A stretch of DNA of 64,000 nt from Candidatus Saccharimonadota bacterium (lineage in GTDB: Bacteria; Patescibacteriota; Saccharimonadia; Saccharimonadales; Saccharimonadaceae), in assembly GCA_015999875.1 (NCBI GenBank), contig JAECRG010000001.1, positions 62,001 to 126,000 on the forward strand, written 5' to 3'. A program made the position numbers and the translations under genes. Within the stretch, counting starts at the first letter, position 1, and each line of letters begins with the position of its first letter. Shown in pieces: positions 45,755-56,394 of this stretch. The notes below the pieces were generated by a model, which had not been told where the DNA came from, ran no database searches, and saw only the letters and a list, made by a program, of their open reading frames with translations.

Positions 45755-46366
45755 CTACGATATTTTGATCGAATTACCTTTTAGCACCTGGCGCTTAGGA
45801 ACCTTGAGCGGCTGCACTGCTGGTCGGTTTGGCTCCGCGAGTCGTTTTAATACTGTACGCACTTGAGACGCATAAGTATGTTTACCACTGATAACGACAG
45901 GCTGCTCGTCCTGAGAAGCCGGAGGCGTAAATCGCTTGACTAGATAGTCATAGCGCTCTTCCGGGATGATAAGAGTTTTGTCTTTGTTGCTGCGCGTTGA
46001 GCGGGTAGAACGGGTAAAAGCAGTATCGTCATCTGTTTGAACCCACACAAAGATCGATTCGTACCCTTTAGATCTCACGAACTTTGCAAGATTTTGGCGA
46101 TCTATTCTAGCTTCAGTGCCACCTTCGTAAAGAAACGTTTGCTTCGACTTAAGGAGCTCATTGAGCTGCAGAAGAGTAAGTCGATCTACGACATCTTGTT
46201 CGTCATGAGAGTATGTGGGCTCACCCAGCACATCACGAAGCTTGTCAACTTCCAGGAAGGGCGCGCTGAATGTGTCCGAAAATCTGGTAGCGAACTGAGT
46301 TTTGCCCACGCCGGGTTTTCCGACGACAAAGATGACATGTGGCGTCGTGAGGCTTAGCGATTTCAT
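45755..46366 (-). CDS. P-loop ATPase/kinase-like protein
   Basis: Walker A VVGKPGVGKTQFA; start revised to MKSLSLTTPH, 7 nt after TATACT. Confidence 0.7.
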   Translation of the reverse strand: MKSLSLTTPHVIFVVGKPGVGKTQFATRFSDTFSAPFLEVDKLRDVLGEPTYSHDEQDVVDRLTLLQLNELLKSKQTFLYEGGTEARIDRQNLAKFVRSKGYESIFVWVQTDDDTAFTRSTRSTRSNKDKTLIIPEERYDYLVKRFTPPASQDEQPVVISGKHTYASQVRTVLKRLAEPNRPAVQPLKVPKRQVLKGNSIKIS

Positions 46367-46463
46367 ATAGTTAAGTATAGCAGATAGTCGCGTGACCTGC
46401 GAAATGAGTGCGCTATATAATTTACAATTCCCCACTCGCTTGGTATAGTGGTACGGATGCTAT

Positions 46464-46540
46464 AGGGGTATAGCTCAGTTGGCTAGAGCACAGGTCTCCA
46501 AAACCTGGTGTCGCGGGTTCGAGTCCCTCTACCCCTGCCA
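46464..46540 (+). tRNA. tRNA-Trp (anticodon CCA)
   Basis: AGGGGTA...TACCCCT-G-CCA; anticodon loop CTCCAAA; encoded CCA. Confidence 0.95.
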
Positions 46541-46577
46541 AGATAAAACGAGTCCACCTGGACTCGTTTTATCTTTG
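46541..46577 (+). terminator. Terminator of tRNA-Trp
   Basis: Perfect 15-bp stem AGATAAAACGAGTCC acct GGACTCGTTTTATCT. Confidence 0.85.
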
Positions 46578-46641
46578 TTGTAAAAGTATATGTTCGTGTT
46601 GCCCGGGTGCAATCATTGATCTACACTAGCAAATAATAGTT

Positions 46642-47949
46642 ATGCCAAAAATACCCCGTTTAGTAGAGCGTACTCAGCTATGTGCCATCGATGCATCGTA
46701 TCATCCCGAGCCTATGTCCAAACCTCACGATACGCGACTTACGGGATACATCAGTCAGGAGCACAAAGCGACAGAGGCTAAGGTTAGTAAATTAATAAAG
46801 GGGATTGCATCCACGGCCGTAGGGACCGTACTGTACGGCGCTACGCTACTTGGCGCTGATGTTACTAGTGGCATACGAGAAGGCAAAGAAGCCGTGCAAG
46901 ACAGTCATGCGGAGATCCATGACATTTACACGGATGCAGCTGAATTCAATCCGCTTTACCAAGGGCATGCAACATTTGTGTTGACCGGGCTTGGTACTAA
47001 AGATCCGTCGAAAACAGCCGAAGTGTTGACTATACATCAAGAAATCGGTCGTGTGTTTGGGGTAGAATACAGCAACAAAGACCTCAATACGTTCGATATA
47101 GCTAAGCGCATCATCGAGAAAACCAGAGAATATCACATCACCGAGCTTTCGTTTGATGGCTACAGCGCTGGTGGCCCAATCTCAATCGATGTGGCGGCGC
47201 ACATAGGACGGTTAGCTCCTGAGCTCAAGATCGTCTCTATCACCCTTAATAGTTCTCCTCTGGGCAAAGAGAGTCTCACCGAGAAGAGTCGTGGCGGCGT
47301 TGATATTATGGAAGATATAATGAGTATCAATGAAGATCTCGCATACTACAAGCATGGTCATATTGCAGTGGAGGTATTTAATCGAAACGCCGCATACCTC
47401 GAGCGTGAGAATGTAGATTCCAGTGCTTCTGCATTACTGGGTATGAATAAATTTTCACACAACGGAGTTGTCTATACAATCGATTACGGTAAGGCGATAG
47501 ATGAGATGCGTGAAGTCACAGAAAAGCTCGACAATCCCGCAGCCGCAAGTGCTGAGTTAATACGTCAACAGGCACGATATACCGTGCGCTCTGATTACAA
47601 GAATAACGTTGAAACATTACCGGATGACGTACTGTATGTATACACTCGTTCTACTGATGCCTCTGCCGACCAAGTTGTCAATGTAGATAACGGTGAGGCG
47701 GCATTTATAGAAGTGATGCAAAAGCTCGGTAGAGAATTTGCAGTACAACATTCAGATGTAGGTCACGCCAATCCAGCTGAAGACTTGCAGGCATACGATC
47801 AAATGAAGAGGAGGATGCATGTCGATATTACTCGCAAGCTACTCATGCTCTTCATAGAACGTGAAACCGTAAAAATCGAGGCTGTATCCACTACGCTGCA
47901 AAACAAAGCGCTACAACCTGCGAACCCCATAGAAGGCACACCGAACTAG
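46642..47949 (+). CDS. Alpha/beta-hydrolase-fold-like hypothetical protein
   Basis: DGYSAGGPISIDVAAHIG (GxSxG elbow), one hydrophobic N-terminal segment. Confidence 0.55.
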   Translation: MPKIPRLVERTQLCAIDASYHPEPMSKPHDTRLTGYISQEHKATEAKVSKLIKGIASTAVGTVLYGATLLGADVTSGIREGKEAVQDSHAEIHDIYTDAAEFNPLYQGHATFVLTGLGTKDPSKTAEVLTIHQEIGRVFGVEYSNKDLNTFDIAKRIIEKTREYHITELSFDGYSAGGPISIDVAAHIGRLAPELKIVSITLNSSPLGKESLTEKSRGGVDIMEDIMSINEDLAYYKHGHIAVEVFNRNAAYLERENVDSSASALLGMNKFSHNGVVYTIDYGKAIDEMREVTEKLDNPAAASAELIRQQARYTVRSDYKNNVETLPDDVLYVYTRSTDASADQVVNVDNGEAAFIEVMQKLGREFAVQHSDVGHANPAEDLQAYDQMKRRMHVDITRKLLMLFIERETVKIEAVSTTLQNKALQPANPIEGTPN

Positions 47950-48650
47950 ATTGTGATGTCTACTAAGCTTTTGATAAAAGGATAGATTGAGTAGCCACGG
48001 ACGGGCTCTTGCTCGCCGATGAATGTCGTAGGAGTACTGTAGATATTCGCGGCGTATGCCTGTGTATCAGCTTGTTTGATTTTTTCGTCATAGCGTGTCG
48101 CATCGAGGCATGACTGAAGCTTGGCTGTATCAATAGGAGCGTCATATGATTTCGTGAGTGTATCTGAAATTGCAGAGGAGGGAAAATCAACAAAGAATGT
48201 CGCTGCATTTACTACGAGCGTCTGATTGTTTTTGCGACTCAACGCATCATTAATGAATTCTGACATTTGCCAGTATCGACCCTGTTCATTGCTACACATG
48301 AGCAGCTCGGTGAGCGCAGCGGACTGTTCGGTTACGATACTCACCGGCCGTATTTCAAGCTTAATCTTTTTTGTCGTAACATACTCGTCGTAGAGTGGCT
48401 TGAGGGTTTCTTCGTGATACTGGGTGCATTTATCGCACACTGGATCTGTGTAGACTACGACAGTGTCTGCGGCCGATGCGTCACCCAGAGTTACACTCAA
48501 GGCCGCTTTTTCTGGAAGTGTGTTTGTCTTGGCTATTTCTTGCTGGTACGTACGATACGCAAAGATGCCAATTACGCTTGCGAGTATTAGGACGACGGCT
48601 ATAAGTATAACTTTTTCTTGACGTAGGACGAGTTTGCGTTGAACTGACAT
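47946..48650 (-). CDS. DsbA-like thiol-disulfide oxidoreductase (membrane-anchored)
   Basis: TM then VVVYTDPVCDKCTQYHEETLKPLYDEY (CxxC). Confidence 0.85.
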   Translation of the reverse strand: MSVQRKLVLRQEKVILIAVVLILASVIGIFAYRTYQQEIAKTNTLPEKAALSVTLGDASAADTVVVYTDPVCDKCTQYHEETLKPLYDEYVTTKKIKLEIRPVSIVTEQSAALTELLMCSNEQGRYWQMSEFINDALSRKNNQTLVVNAATFFVDFPSSAISDTLTKSYDAPIDTAKLQSCLDATRYDEKIKQADTQAYAANIYSTPTTFIGEQEPVRGYSIYPFIKSLVDITI

Positions 48651-48695
48651 AATTATAAATAAGTATAGCAGCTTATATGAGTGCTTGCGATACGC

Positions 48696-49679
48696 TTATG
48701 ATTTTTTTTGCGGGCGTTTACGCGAGGCTACACGTACTGCGCGTCGGAATTTGCGGTCTGCATCTACGTCGGCAAACCTAGCAATGGGCGTATGTACGAC
48801 AAGTCGGTCTTTTTGATCTTGTATGCCACGGTCAATATCCTCTATCATCTGCACGAAGTGCTTCTCGATGAGCCACTCGCGTCCGGGAAGCGTCTGGCCT
48901 ATTACGCTTATGCGCCACAATTCGTCGTTCCAACGCTCGGCATAAGTGACCTTAAGAGGACTTGCGAGCATAGTCGTGCCAGTAGGGATAGTATTGATAA
49001 TTTCATCAATCGCCCGCTCGCCTTTTACCCTATCGCGCACAAACACGTCAACGGCCATAGTGCGCACACCTTTTGGAGACACGTGTACGGCCTGAATCTG
49101 CTGATTGTGAACCCAGACAATCTCGCCACTAAGCGTACGGATTTTTGTAGAGCGCAGTGTCATGCGTTCGACAACCCCGCTCACATCTATGAACGGTTCA
49201 ATCTTAACAAAATCACCTATGTTATACCACTTCTCGGCGATCATCATCATGCCCGTAGTCATGTCACGCATAAGAAGGCCGAGGCTTTGCCCTGCAAATA
49301 CAATAAATAGTGCGCTGGCACCGATTGCCGCGATACCCCCACCCATAGAGGTATTTGAAGCAGGACTCAACACTCGCCACAGCACATACGCAGTGATGGC
49401 AACAATTACTGCCCGCACGGCAGCTATAGTAATGCTCAAGTATGTTTCAACTTCGCGTAAACGCTGGGCTTTGAGTTCATCGGATTCATTGTCGGTACGC
49501 ACGGCCACTTTCTGGGCAATATGAATGATTAGTTTGGCAATATATCTGCTTAGCCATATTGCGAGCATAATACTGCCAACCAGGATCAGTACGGAGCGAA
49601 ATGCGTTTGGTGACACAAAAAAATCCCGCACTTCTACAAGTACGGACTGCATCATATTGTCCAACGTATCGCTCTGCAT
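48696..49679 (-). CDS. Small-conductance mechanosensitive channel (MscS family)
   Basis: TMs, FAGQSLGLLMRDMTTGMMMIAEKWYNIGDFVKI, VERMTLRSTKIRTLSGEIVWVHNQQI. Confidence 0.88.
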   Translation of the reverse strand: MQSDTLDNMMQSVLVEVRDFFVSPNAFRSVLILVGSIMLAIWLSRYIAKLIIHIAQKVAVRTDNESDELKAQRLREVETYLSITIAAVRAVIVAITAYVLWRVLSPASNTSMGGGIAAIGASALFIVFAGQSLGLLMRDMTTGMMMIAEKWYNIGDFVKIEPFIDVSGVVERMTLRSTKIRTLSGEIVWVHNQQIQAVHVSPKGVRTMAVDVFVRDRVKGERAIDEIINTIPTGTTMLASPLKVTYAERWNDELWRISVIGQTLPGREWLIEKHFVQMIEDIDRGIQDQKDRLVVHTPIARFADVDADRKFRRAVRVASRKRPQKKS

Positions 49680-49779
49680 TTCTTTTCTATATTATACCGT
49701 GTTTCTGGGCTTTTTACTAGTTTAATCTTGTTATGTTTTTTGCTATCATCGTAACAAGATAGCTAAGTGAAGGGTGGAT

Positions 49780-50940
49780 ATGCATACAGTTGTCATAGGG
49801 GGCGGATTCGCTGGTATCAAAACGGCACTAGAGCTTAGTCGACAACAATGCGGTCGTGTCACGCTGATCTCAAACAGACCATCTTTTTTTCATCATGGAG
49901 CAGTCTCTGCGGCCATCACCGGAGGAGATATTGCTCAAATGGCGATTTCTCTCGATGATATATTTGCAACACACTCTGACGTCAAGGTTGTACACGCCAC
50001 TCTTACGTCCATAGACCCAGATAGAAAGTTGGCCGTCTGCGGACACGCCTCATACCAGTACGACACGCTTGTGATGGCACTAGGGTCTGAGTCTGACTAC
50101 TCGGGCATAGCTGGCTCACACGAACATATGTTTGGCGCACGAAACATAGAGCAGGTGCGACGCTTCCATGATCATTTGCATGCAACTCTTGTTGAAGACC
50201 ACCATGTTGAGCGAAGTTATGTGATCGTCGGTGGAGGTGAAACCGGTGTAGAGCTTGCAGGAGCATTGCGCAGCTACGCCGATGAGCTGGCCAAGGCACA
50301 CATCACCAGGCGCGCCAAAGTACATATTACACTAGTAGAAGCGCAGTCACGACTTGTACCGCGACACTCGCATCAAGCCAGTTATCATGTGGCTAAACGA
50401 CTAAAAGCCTTGGGCGTAGATGTACTCTTAAATACCAGGGTTGAACGTGTAGACGATGAATTTGTTACCATAGACAAGCGCAAGCTGCCAACAGAGACAG
50501 TATTATGGGCTGCGGGTGTGCGCAACAACCCCTTCTACCTTAAGCATCCTCAGTACTTCGAAGTTTTATCTGACGGCAGAGTGTCTGTGAACCCATACCT
50601 TGAGGCGTACAGGGATATATATGTAATTGGTGATAATATTGACGTTAAAGATGCCGGTCGCGCACGAAGTGCTCTCGATATGGCCGTATATATCGCAGAC
50701 CATCTCGTACGCAACGTTGCGAGCCGGCCTCTGTACCCATACCGACCAAGCGCATCACTCATTTGCATCCCTATCGGTGCACATTGGGCATACGCTGAAT
50801 GCCTAGGGATCTATGTAACAGGCAAGCTCGGTAGTTACGTTCATCGGCGTGCAGTGAGGCGTAGTTACCTGCAAATCATGCCGCGCGCAATGGCCGATAT
50901 GGCTGTTGCATCCCAGACAACAAAAACCAGGAATTTATAG
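49780..50940 (+). CDS. NAD(P)/FAD oxidoreductase, type II NADH dehydrogenase-like
   Basis: VVIGGGFAGIKTALEL, VIVGGGETGVELAGAL, LWAAGVRNNPF, IYVIGDN. Confidence 0.85.
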   Translation: MHTVVIGGGFAGIKTALELSRQQCGRVTLISNRPSFFHHGAVSAAITGGDIAQMAISLDDIFATHSDVKVVHATLTSIDPDRKLAVCGHASYQYDTLVMALGSESDYSGIAGSHEHMFGARNIEQVRRFHDHLHATLVEDHHVERSYVIVGGGETGVELAGALRSYADELAKAHITRRAKVHITLVEAQSRLVPRHSHQASYHVAKRLKALGVDVLLNTRVERVDDEFVTIDKRKLPTETVLWAAGVRNNPFYLKHPQYFEVLSDGRVSVNPYLEAYRDIYVIGDNIDVKDAGRARSALDMAVYIADHLVRNVASRPLYPYRPSASLICIPIGAHWAYAECLGIYVTGKLGSYVHRRAVRRSYLQIMPRAMADMAVASQTTKTRNL

Positions 50941-51029
50941 GTTGCCTAAACCATAAGCACTGGCTATAATAAGAGACAAATGTGGTAAAAAAGGAGTGGT
51001 AGCGGGTAGGGATCGCTGGCGAAACAAAT

Positions 51030-52253
51030 ATGAACATACTGATGCTCGGGTGGGAATTGCCACCACACAATAGCGGCGGATTGGGAGTAGCATGCTACCA
51101 TTTGTCAAAGTCACTTGCCATGCAGGGTGCAGAGATTGACTTTGTCGTACCGTATACTGCAGAGCATCCAGATATCGATTTCATGTCAATTCACGCAGTC
51201 AGCTCCCTCTCGCCCCTAGAGCGCAATGAGCTTGGTGTTTACGATAGCAGTCGCACTGTCACAAGTCGTGAACTTCCAGATATACCTGGCGGTTCCAAAA
51301 ATATACGAGATATCCAGCGTCGGTATGTGTCGTTTGTAGAAAACTTCGTCCAAGACAGCGAGGTTGATGTCATTCATGCACACGACTGGCTCACGATGGA
51401 AGCTGGCGTGCGCGCCAAAGAGCTTACCGGCAAGCCACTTATTGTACATGTGCACGCGACCGAGTTTGACCGTTCGGGCGAGCTTAGCGGTAATCCAATT
51501 GTGCATGATATCGAGCAGACTGCACTGCTGATGGCCGATCGAATCTTTGCAGTGAGCAAGATCACAAAAAGTATCATCGTACATCGCTATGGTATACCTG
51601 CCGATAAGGTCGAGGTGGTATATAACGGCTTTGACCCCGCATCGCTTGATGATGGCTATGATTATGATCAAATCACCTACCGTTATCTTGAATCCCTCAA
51701 AGAAGAAGGCTACACCGTAGTCGCAACAGTTACTCGCTTCACTGTGCAAAAAGGCTTAACCCATTTGATGCACGCTGCCGCAAAAGTACTAGAGCAATAC
51801 GATAAAGTAGTATTTCTTTTTGCCGGTGACGGTGAGCAGCGAAACGAATTGATAGATTTGGCAGCAAGGCTCGGCATAAGTGACAAAGTAATCTTCACAG
51901 GATTCGTGCGCGGCAAGAAGTGGCGTGATGCTTACTCTGTTGCTGATGTGTTTGTGATGAGTTCTGTCAGTGAACCGTTTGGCCTCACCGCACTTGAGGC
52001 TGCTCACCACGACAATGCATTGATCATCAGCAGGCAGTCAGGTGTGGGCGAAGTATTAAACAGTATTTTCCGATTTGATTTCTGGGATGCAGGCCTACTC
52101 GCGGACCAAATCATAGGCCTTGCCACCTCGCCTGCCCTACTAGGTGAAATGAAACGTAATATTCATGACGAGTATGCCAACTTGTCATGGAACGACATTG
52201 CATCGGAATGTATTGCACACTACAGCAGCGTCCGAACGGGGGCATTAGTATGA
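51030..52253 (+). CDS. Glycogen-synthase-like glycosyltransferase (GT4/GT5 type)
   Basis: MLGWELPPHNSGGLGVACYHLSKSLA, HAHDWLTMEAG, GFDPASLDD, SEPFGLTALEAA. Confidence 0.87.
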   Translation: MNILMLGWELPPHNSGGLGVACYHLSKSLAMQGAEIDFVVPYTAEHPDIDFMSIHAVSSLSPLERNELGVYDSSRTVTSRELPDIPGGSKNIRDIQRRYVSFVENFVQDSEVDVIHAHDWLTMEAGVRAKELTGKPLIVHVHATEFDRSGELSGNPIVHDIEQTALLMADRIFAVSKITKSIIVHRYGIPADKVEVVYNGFDPASLDDGYDYDQITYRYLESLKEEGYTVVATVTRFTVQKGLTHLMHAAAKVLEQYDKVVFLFAGDGEQRNELIDLAARLGISDKVIFTGFVRGKKWRDAYSVADVFVMSSVSEPFGLTALEAAHHDNALIISRQSGVGEVLNSIFRFDFWDAGLLADQIIGLATSPALLGEMKRNIHDEYANLSWNDIASECIAHYSSVRTGALV

Positions 52254-53461
52254 GTAGCAAGACTATAGCATTGTATTTTCAGCTTCATCAGCCATATCGC
52301 ATCAAGCGCTACACTATTTTCGATGCGGCGCACGATCATATGTATTTCAATGACGAGGGAGATGGCGACACCAACAATCGACTCGTGTTCAAGCGTGTCG
52401 CCGAGAAATCATATCGGCCTATGCTTACGCTGCTGGATCGTCTCAGCGAAGAGCATGAGGGGTTCCGCTTCACGCTGAGTATGACCGGGACATTTCTAGA
52501 GCAAGCAGAGGCCTGGACGCCAGATGTAGTCGAAACGCTCAAACGCCTCGTCGCTAGAGGCAACGTCGAGCTACTGGCCGAGACATATCATCATAGCCTG
52601 TCTTTCTTCTACAGTCGACGAGAATTTGAGACAGAAGTAAATCTTCATCGCGAGAAGATATTCGCGACATTTGGCGTCATTCCTTCTGTGTTTCGCAACA
52701 CTGAGCTTGCATATAGCGATGAGCTTGCCACATGGATTGCTGGACACGAATACAAAGGTATTCTGGCTGAAGGTTGGGACGGAGCACTTGATTGGCGCAG
52801 TCCAAATCACCTCTATAAAGCCTCGGGCACAGATTCACTAGCGCTGCTACTTAAAAACTACAAATTAAGCGATGATCTCGCATTTCGTTTCGGTGATCGT
52901 AACTGGTCTGGCTGGCCACTTACTGCCGAGGGCTACGTGGAGAGGATTCACCAGTCTGACCCATCTGGGCAAATTATCAATTTGTTTATGGACTTTGAAA
53001 CGTTTGGCGAACATCAGTGGGAAGACACGGGTATCTTTGATTTCTTCAATAAGTTTGTAGCAGCGTGGTCGCGTAGTGATAATACTTTTGCGACAACTTC
53101 GGATGTGATCTCACAGCATAGCCCCGTAGACACGATTAGTATGCCGGAAGTTATCACCTGGGCGGACAGCGAACGCGATCTGAGCGCATGGAACGGCAAT
53201 GCGCTACAGCAAGAGGCTCTCAAGCACGCATACGCACTTGAAGCCGAAGTAGTACAGTCTGGTGATAAGGAACTTGTCGCTGATTGGCGAAGGCTCCTTA
53301 CGTCTGACCATACATACTACATGGCTACAAAGTGGCATGAAGATGGTAATATCCACGCATACTTTAGTCCTTATGATTCTCCATACGATGCCTTCTTGTC
53401 GTATATGAACGTTATACGAGATATTCGCTGGCGTGTTATGCAGCACCGAAAGGTCTTGTAG
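52250..53461 (+). CDS. GH57 family alpha-amylase/4-alpha-glucanotransferase-like
   Basis: FQLHQPYR, NTELAYSDELA, GYKGILAEGWD-type motifs; ATG overlaps upstream TGA (ATGA). Confidence 0.88.
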   Translation: MSSKTIALYFQLHQPYRIKRYTIFDAAHDHMYFNDEGDGDTNNRLVFKRVAEKSYRPMLTLLDRLSEEHEGFRFTLSMTGTFLEQAEAWTPDVVETLKRLVARGNVELLAETYHHSLSFFYSRREFETEVNLHREKIFATFGVIPSVFRNTELAYSDELATWIAGHEYKGILAEGWDGALDWRSPNHLYKASGTDSLALLLKNYKLSDDLAFRFGDRNWSGWPLTAEGYVERIHQSDPSGQIINLFMDFETFGEHQWEDTGIFDFFNKFVAAWSRSDNTFATTSDVISQHSPVDTISMPEVITWADSERDLSAWNGNALQQEALKHAYALEAEVVQSGDKELVADWRRLLTSDHTYYMATKWHEDGNIHAYFSPYDSPYDAFLSYMNVIRDIRWRVMQHRKVL

Positions 53462-53464
53462 GGC

Positions 53465-55417
53465 ATGACACGACCAATCGTACTTAGCAATGGCGAGCTT
53501 CATGTCGGAATAAATAATTTTGGCTTAGTGCACGATTTCTATTATCCATATGTTGGACTGGAAAACCATGCTGCTGGTAAAGATCTACGTCACCATGTGG
53601 GTGTCTGGATAGATGGAGAGATTAGCTGGCTCGACGACCACGCATCCGACTGGCAGACGACATTTTCGTATCCGCATCGAGGCTTGGTGGGTCGTGTTGC
53701 CGCAGTAAACGAAAGACTTGGGGTGATTCTTGAGTTTGATGATGCAGTAGATGCGACTATGAACGCGTTTTTTCGAAATATTCATGTGGTTAACACTCGT
53801 GAGTATGAACGTGAAATACGTTTGTTTACGCATCAAGCATTTGTGATTGGTGATTCGCGTAGCAACACAGATACCGCGCAGTACTTACCTGATAGCGACG
53901 CAATTTTGCATTATAGAGGGCGTCGTGTGTTTGTGGTGTCCGGCTCTCACGACGGTAAGCCGTTTGATCAACACACGGTGGGTATTTTTGGTATCGAAGG
54001 CAAGGAAGGTACATACCGAGACGCCGAAGACGGAGAGCTAAGTATGAGCAATGTCGAACACGGACGCGTCGACAGTACTTTGCGATTTACTCTTCATATT
54101 GCACCCCACGAGTCCGCGCGTGTGCATTACTGGATAGCTGCAGGAACTTCACTGCGTGAAGCTCTACAAATCAATAAACTCATTTGGAAAGATGGAGTGG
54201 ATCACTATATGCATGGCACGTTGCACTGGTGGCACAAATGGCTCGAACCCACAGAGCAAGTACTTGATCGCATGGACGAGCAATATCGAGATAGTTTCCG
54301 CCAAAGTGTCATGATCATCAAGTCACAGATCGACAAACGCGGCGCAGTAATCGCCAGCACAGACTCCGCTATGCTTAATTATTGGCGCGATGCCTATGCA
54401 TATTGCTGGCCACGAGATGGCGCATACGTACTATGGCCTCTTATCAGGCTTGGCTACACAGAAGAGCCTCAGCGTTTCTTTGAGTTTTGTCGACGCGTCA
54501 TGCACCCATCGGGCTATTTGATGCATAAATTCCGCGCTGATGGCGCACTCGGTTCAAGCTGGCATCCATATATTCATGATGGCGTAGTAGCTCCACCGAT
54601 TCAAGAAGACGAAACAGCGCTTGTGGTGTTTGTATTTGCACAGTACTACGGTATGCACAAAAACCCAAAGCTCCTCGATGATTTCTACGAAGAGATGATT
54701 AAGCCGATGGCAACTTTTCTGGCAGAATTCGTCGATGACAAGACAGGACTACCCAAGCCAAGCTACGATCTATGGGAAGAGGTGTTCCTTACGACAACAT
54801 ACACTACCGCCACTGTGTATGCAGCACTGCTCGCAGCGGGAGATTTGGCTGAAGCCGCAGGAGATGCTGATAACGCGGTTGCTTGGCGTGCGGCGGCGGA
54901 TGATATATACGATGCTGCGCATAAGTACCTGTATAACGAAAAGCGACAGTCGTTTTACAAAGGTGTCATCACTAAAGATGGTGAGATGACATACGATGAG
55001 CGTATTGATACGTCGAGTGTATTTGGAGCATTTATGTTTGGGCTCTTTCCGATTCGTGAGACAGAGTTGCAAAATTCCCTCCAGAGCTTGCTCAAAGCCT
55101 TCCCTACGCACGATGATGCATATGGACTGCCTCGATACGAAAACGATACGTATCTGCGTGTAGACGATGCTACGCCGGGTAACTGGTGGTTCATATCATC
55201 ACTATGGCTGGCTCAGTACTGTGTCGAAACCGGTGATACTGACATGGCACATACGATTATTCGATGGGTGCAGTCTCATGCTGGCTCAACGGGCGTGTTG
55301 TCCGAACAAGTAAATCCGCATACCGGTGAATCATTGTCTGTCGCGCCACTGACTTGGAGTCACGCAGAATATGTCGCCACGCTTCTGGATATAATTACTG
55401 AGCCGGAGCATTCATAG
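53465..55417 (+). CDS. GH15 family glucoamylase-like glycoside hydrolase
   Basis: YWRDAYAYCWPRDGAYVLWPLIRLGY, GLPKPSYDLWEE, SEQVNPHTGE, LTWSHAEYV. Confidence 0.92.
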   Translation: MTRPIVLSNGELHVGINNFGLVHDFYYPYVGLENHAAGKDLRHHVGVWIDGEISWLDDHASDWQTTFSYPHRGLVGRVAAVNERLGVILEFDDAVDATMNAFFRNIHVVNTREYEREIRLFTHQAFVIGDSRSNTDTAQYLPDSDAILHYRGRRVFVVSGSHDGKPFDQHTVGIFGIEGKEGTYRDAEDGELSMSNVEHGRVDSTLRFTLHIAPHESARVHYWIAAGTSLREALQINKLIWKDGVDHYMHGTLHWWHKWLEPTEQVLDRMDEQYRDSFRQSVMIIKSQIDKRGAVIASTDSAMLNYWRDAYAYCWPRDGAYVLWPLIRLGYTEEPQRFFEFCRRVMHPSGYLMHKFRADGALGSSWHPYIHDGVVAPPIQEDETALVVFVFAQYYGMHKNPKLLDDFYEEMIKPMATFLAEFVDDKTGLPKPSYDLWEEVFLTTTYTTATVYAALLAAGDLAEAAGDADNAVAWRAAADDIYDAAHKYLYNEKRQSFYKGVITKDGEMTYDERIDTSSVFGAFMFGLFPIRETELQNSLQSLLKAFPTHDDAYGLPRYENDTYLRVDDATPGNWWFISSLWLAQYCVETGDTDMAHTIIRWVQSHAGSTGVLSEQVNPHTGESLSVAPLTWSHAEYVATLLDIITEPEHS

Positions 55418-55418
55418 T

Positions 55419-56057
55419 ATGCTCGGATCCGTGTTGCTCGCGTACTCACCGAGCGGTCGTGTCACGCAAAGCTTCAAACAGTTTGCGAAAAAAGCGGGTG
55501 TAATGTACATGGGTACCGTCAAGCAGCATAGTGTAGAATATCATCTTGTACGTGGTTTTACGGCTTCACACAGCCACAAAGACACAGATCACTGTATCGG
55601 CACTTTTTTGCATCATGATTTCATCACCCTTAATCGCGAGACGTCCAGCGGGCGTGTTGTTATTACGGAAGTTGACCTGCATACGTTGCATCCCTTTAGC
55701 CACTTCTTCGTAGTGCCAAATACACTGCGGCGCGAGCTGTTTGATTCCATCCTGCAGCTTTATCCGCACCATCGACATGCTCCGTATGCGCCCCTCGACT
55801 CTTTTAGTGCCAAATTCAAGGATGAATATTCAATACTATCACTTCCCACCTATTTTACTCGTTCACTACATTTTGCTGGAGACGAAGTAGCAAAGTGTAT
55901 CAGTGTTCTTCACAGCACGAAGTATGTATTTGAAGTTATTGACAATAGTCTTTTTGTATATAATTTTGCAGCAAACGAGCCAACCGAGAAATCACTTGAA
56001 TTTCAGGTACGCTTTGCATGCACACTTGCAACGGCGCTCGAAACCCGCAACAAATAA
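55419..56057 (+). CDS. Unknown protein translationally coupled to GH15
   Basis: ATG one nt after GH15 TAG; 212 aa, no recognised family. Confidence 0.7.
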   Translation: MLGSVLLAYSPSGRVTQSFKQFAKKAGVMYMGTVKQHSVEYHLVRGFTASHSHKDTDHCIGTFLHHDFITLNRETSSGRVVITEVDLHTLHPFSHFFVVPNTLRRELFDSILQLYPHHRHAPYAPLDSFSAKFKDEYSILSLPTYFTRSLHFAGDEVAKCISVLHSTKYVFEVIDNSLFVYNFAANEPTEKSLEFQVRFACTLATALETRNK

Positions 56058-56086
56058 AATAACCTCCGCATTCACGGAGGCTATTT
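56057..56086. terminator. Bidirectional terminator hairpin
   Basis: AAATAACCTCCG cattca CGGAGGCTATTT between convergent genes. Confidence 0.75.
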
Positions 56087-56092
56087 GTATGT

Positions 56093-56299
56093 TTAGCTTT
56101 TACGCTTTTTGACTTCGTTGCGTCCGAGGTTTTTCTTTGTCTCGGTGTAAGTTGCGTGCTTACGTGCAATTGGGTCATACTTCTTTAGTACGAGTTTGTC
56201 TGGAGTATTCTGGGTATTTTTGACCGTGTAGTACGTACGGTGACCAGACAAGTCACTCACGAGGCCAATCAGCTTGCGCTTTGTATTCTTCTTTGCCAC
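56093..56299 (-). CDS. rpmG: 50S ribosomal protein L33
   Basis: [37 protein letters not shown]. Confidence 0.88.
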   Translation of the reverse strand: MAKKNTKRKLIGLVSDLSGHRTYYTVKNTQNTPDKLVLKKYDPIARKHATYTETKKNLGRNEVKKRKS

Positions 56300-56394
56300 T
56301 TTAACTTCCTTATTAGATTACCCTGCTTGGGTTTTGATAAGACTTTCAAAGTAAGATTATAGCAAAAACACCTCTTATGCGCAAGTACTTCGAC

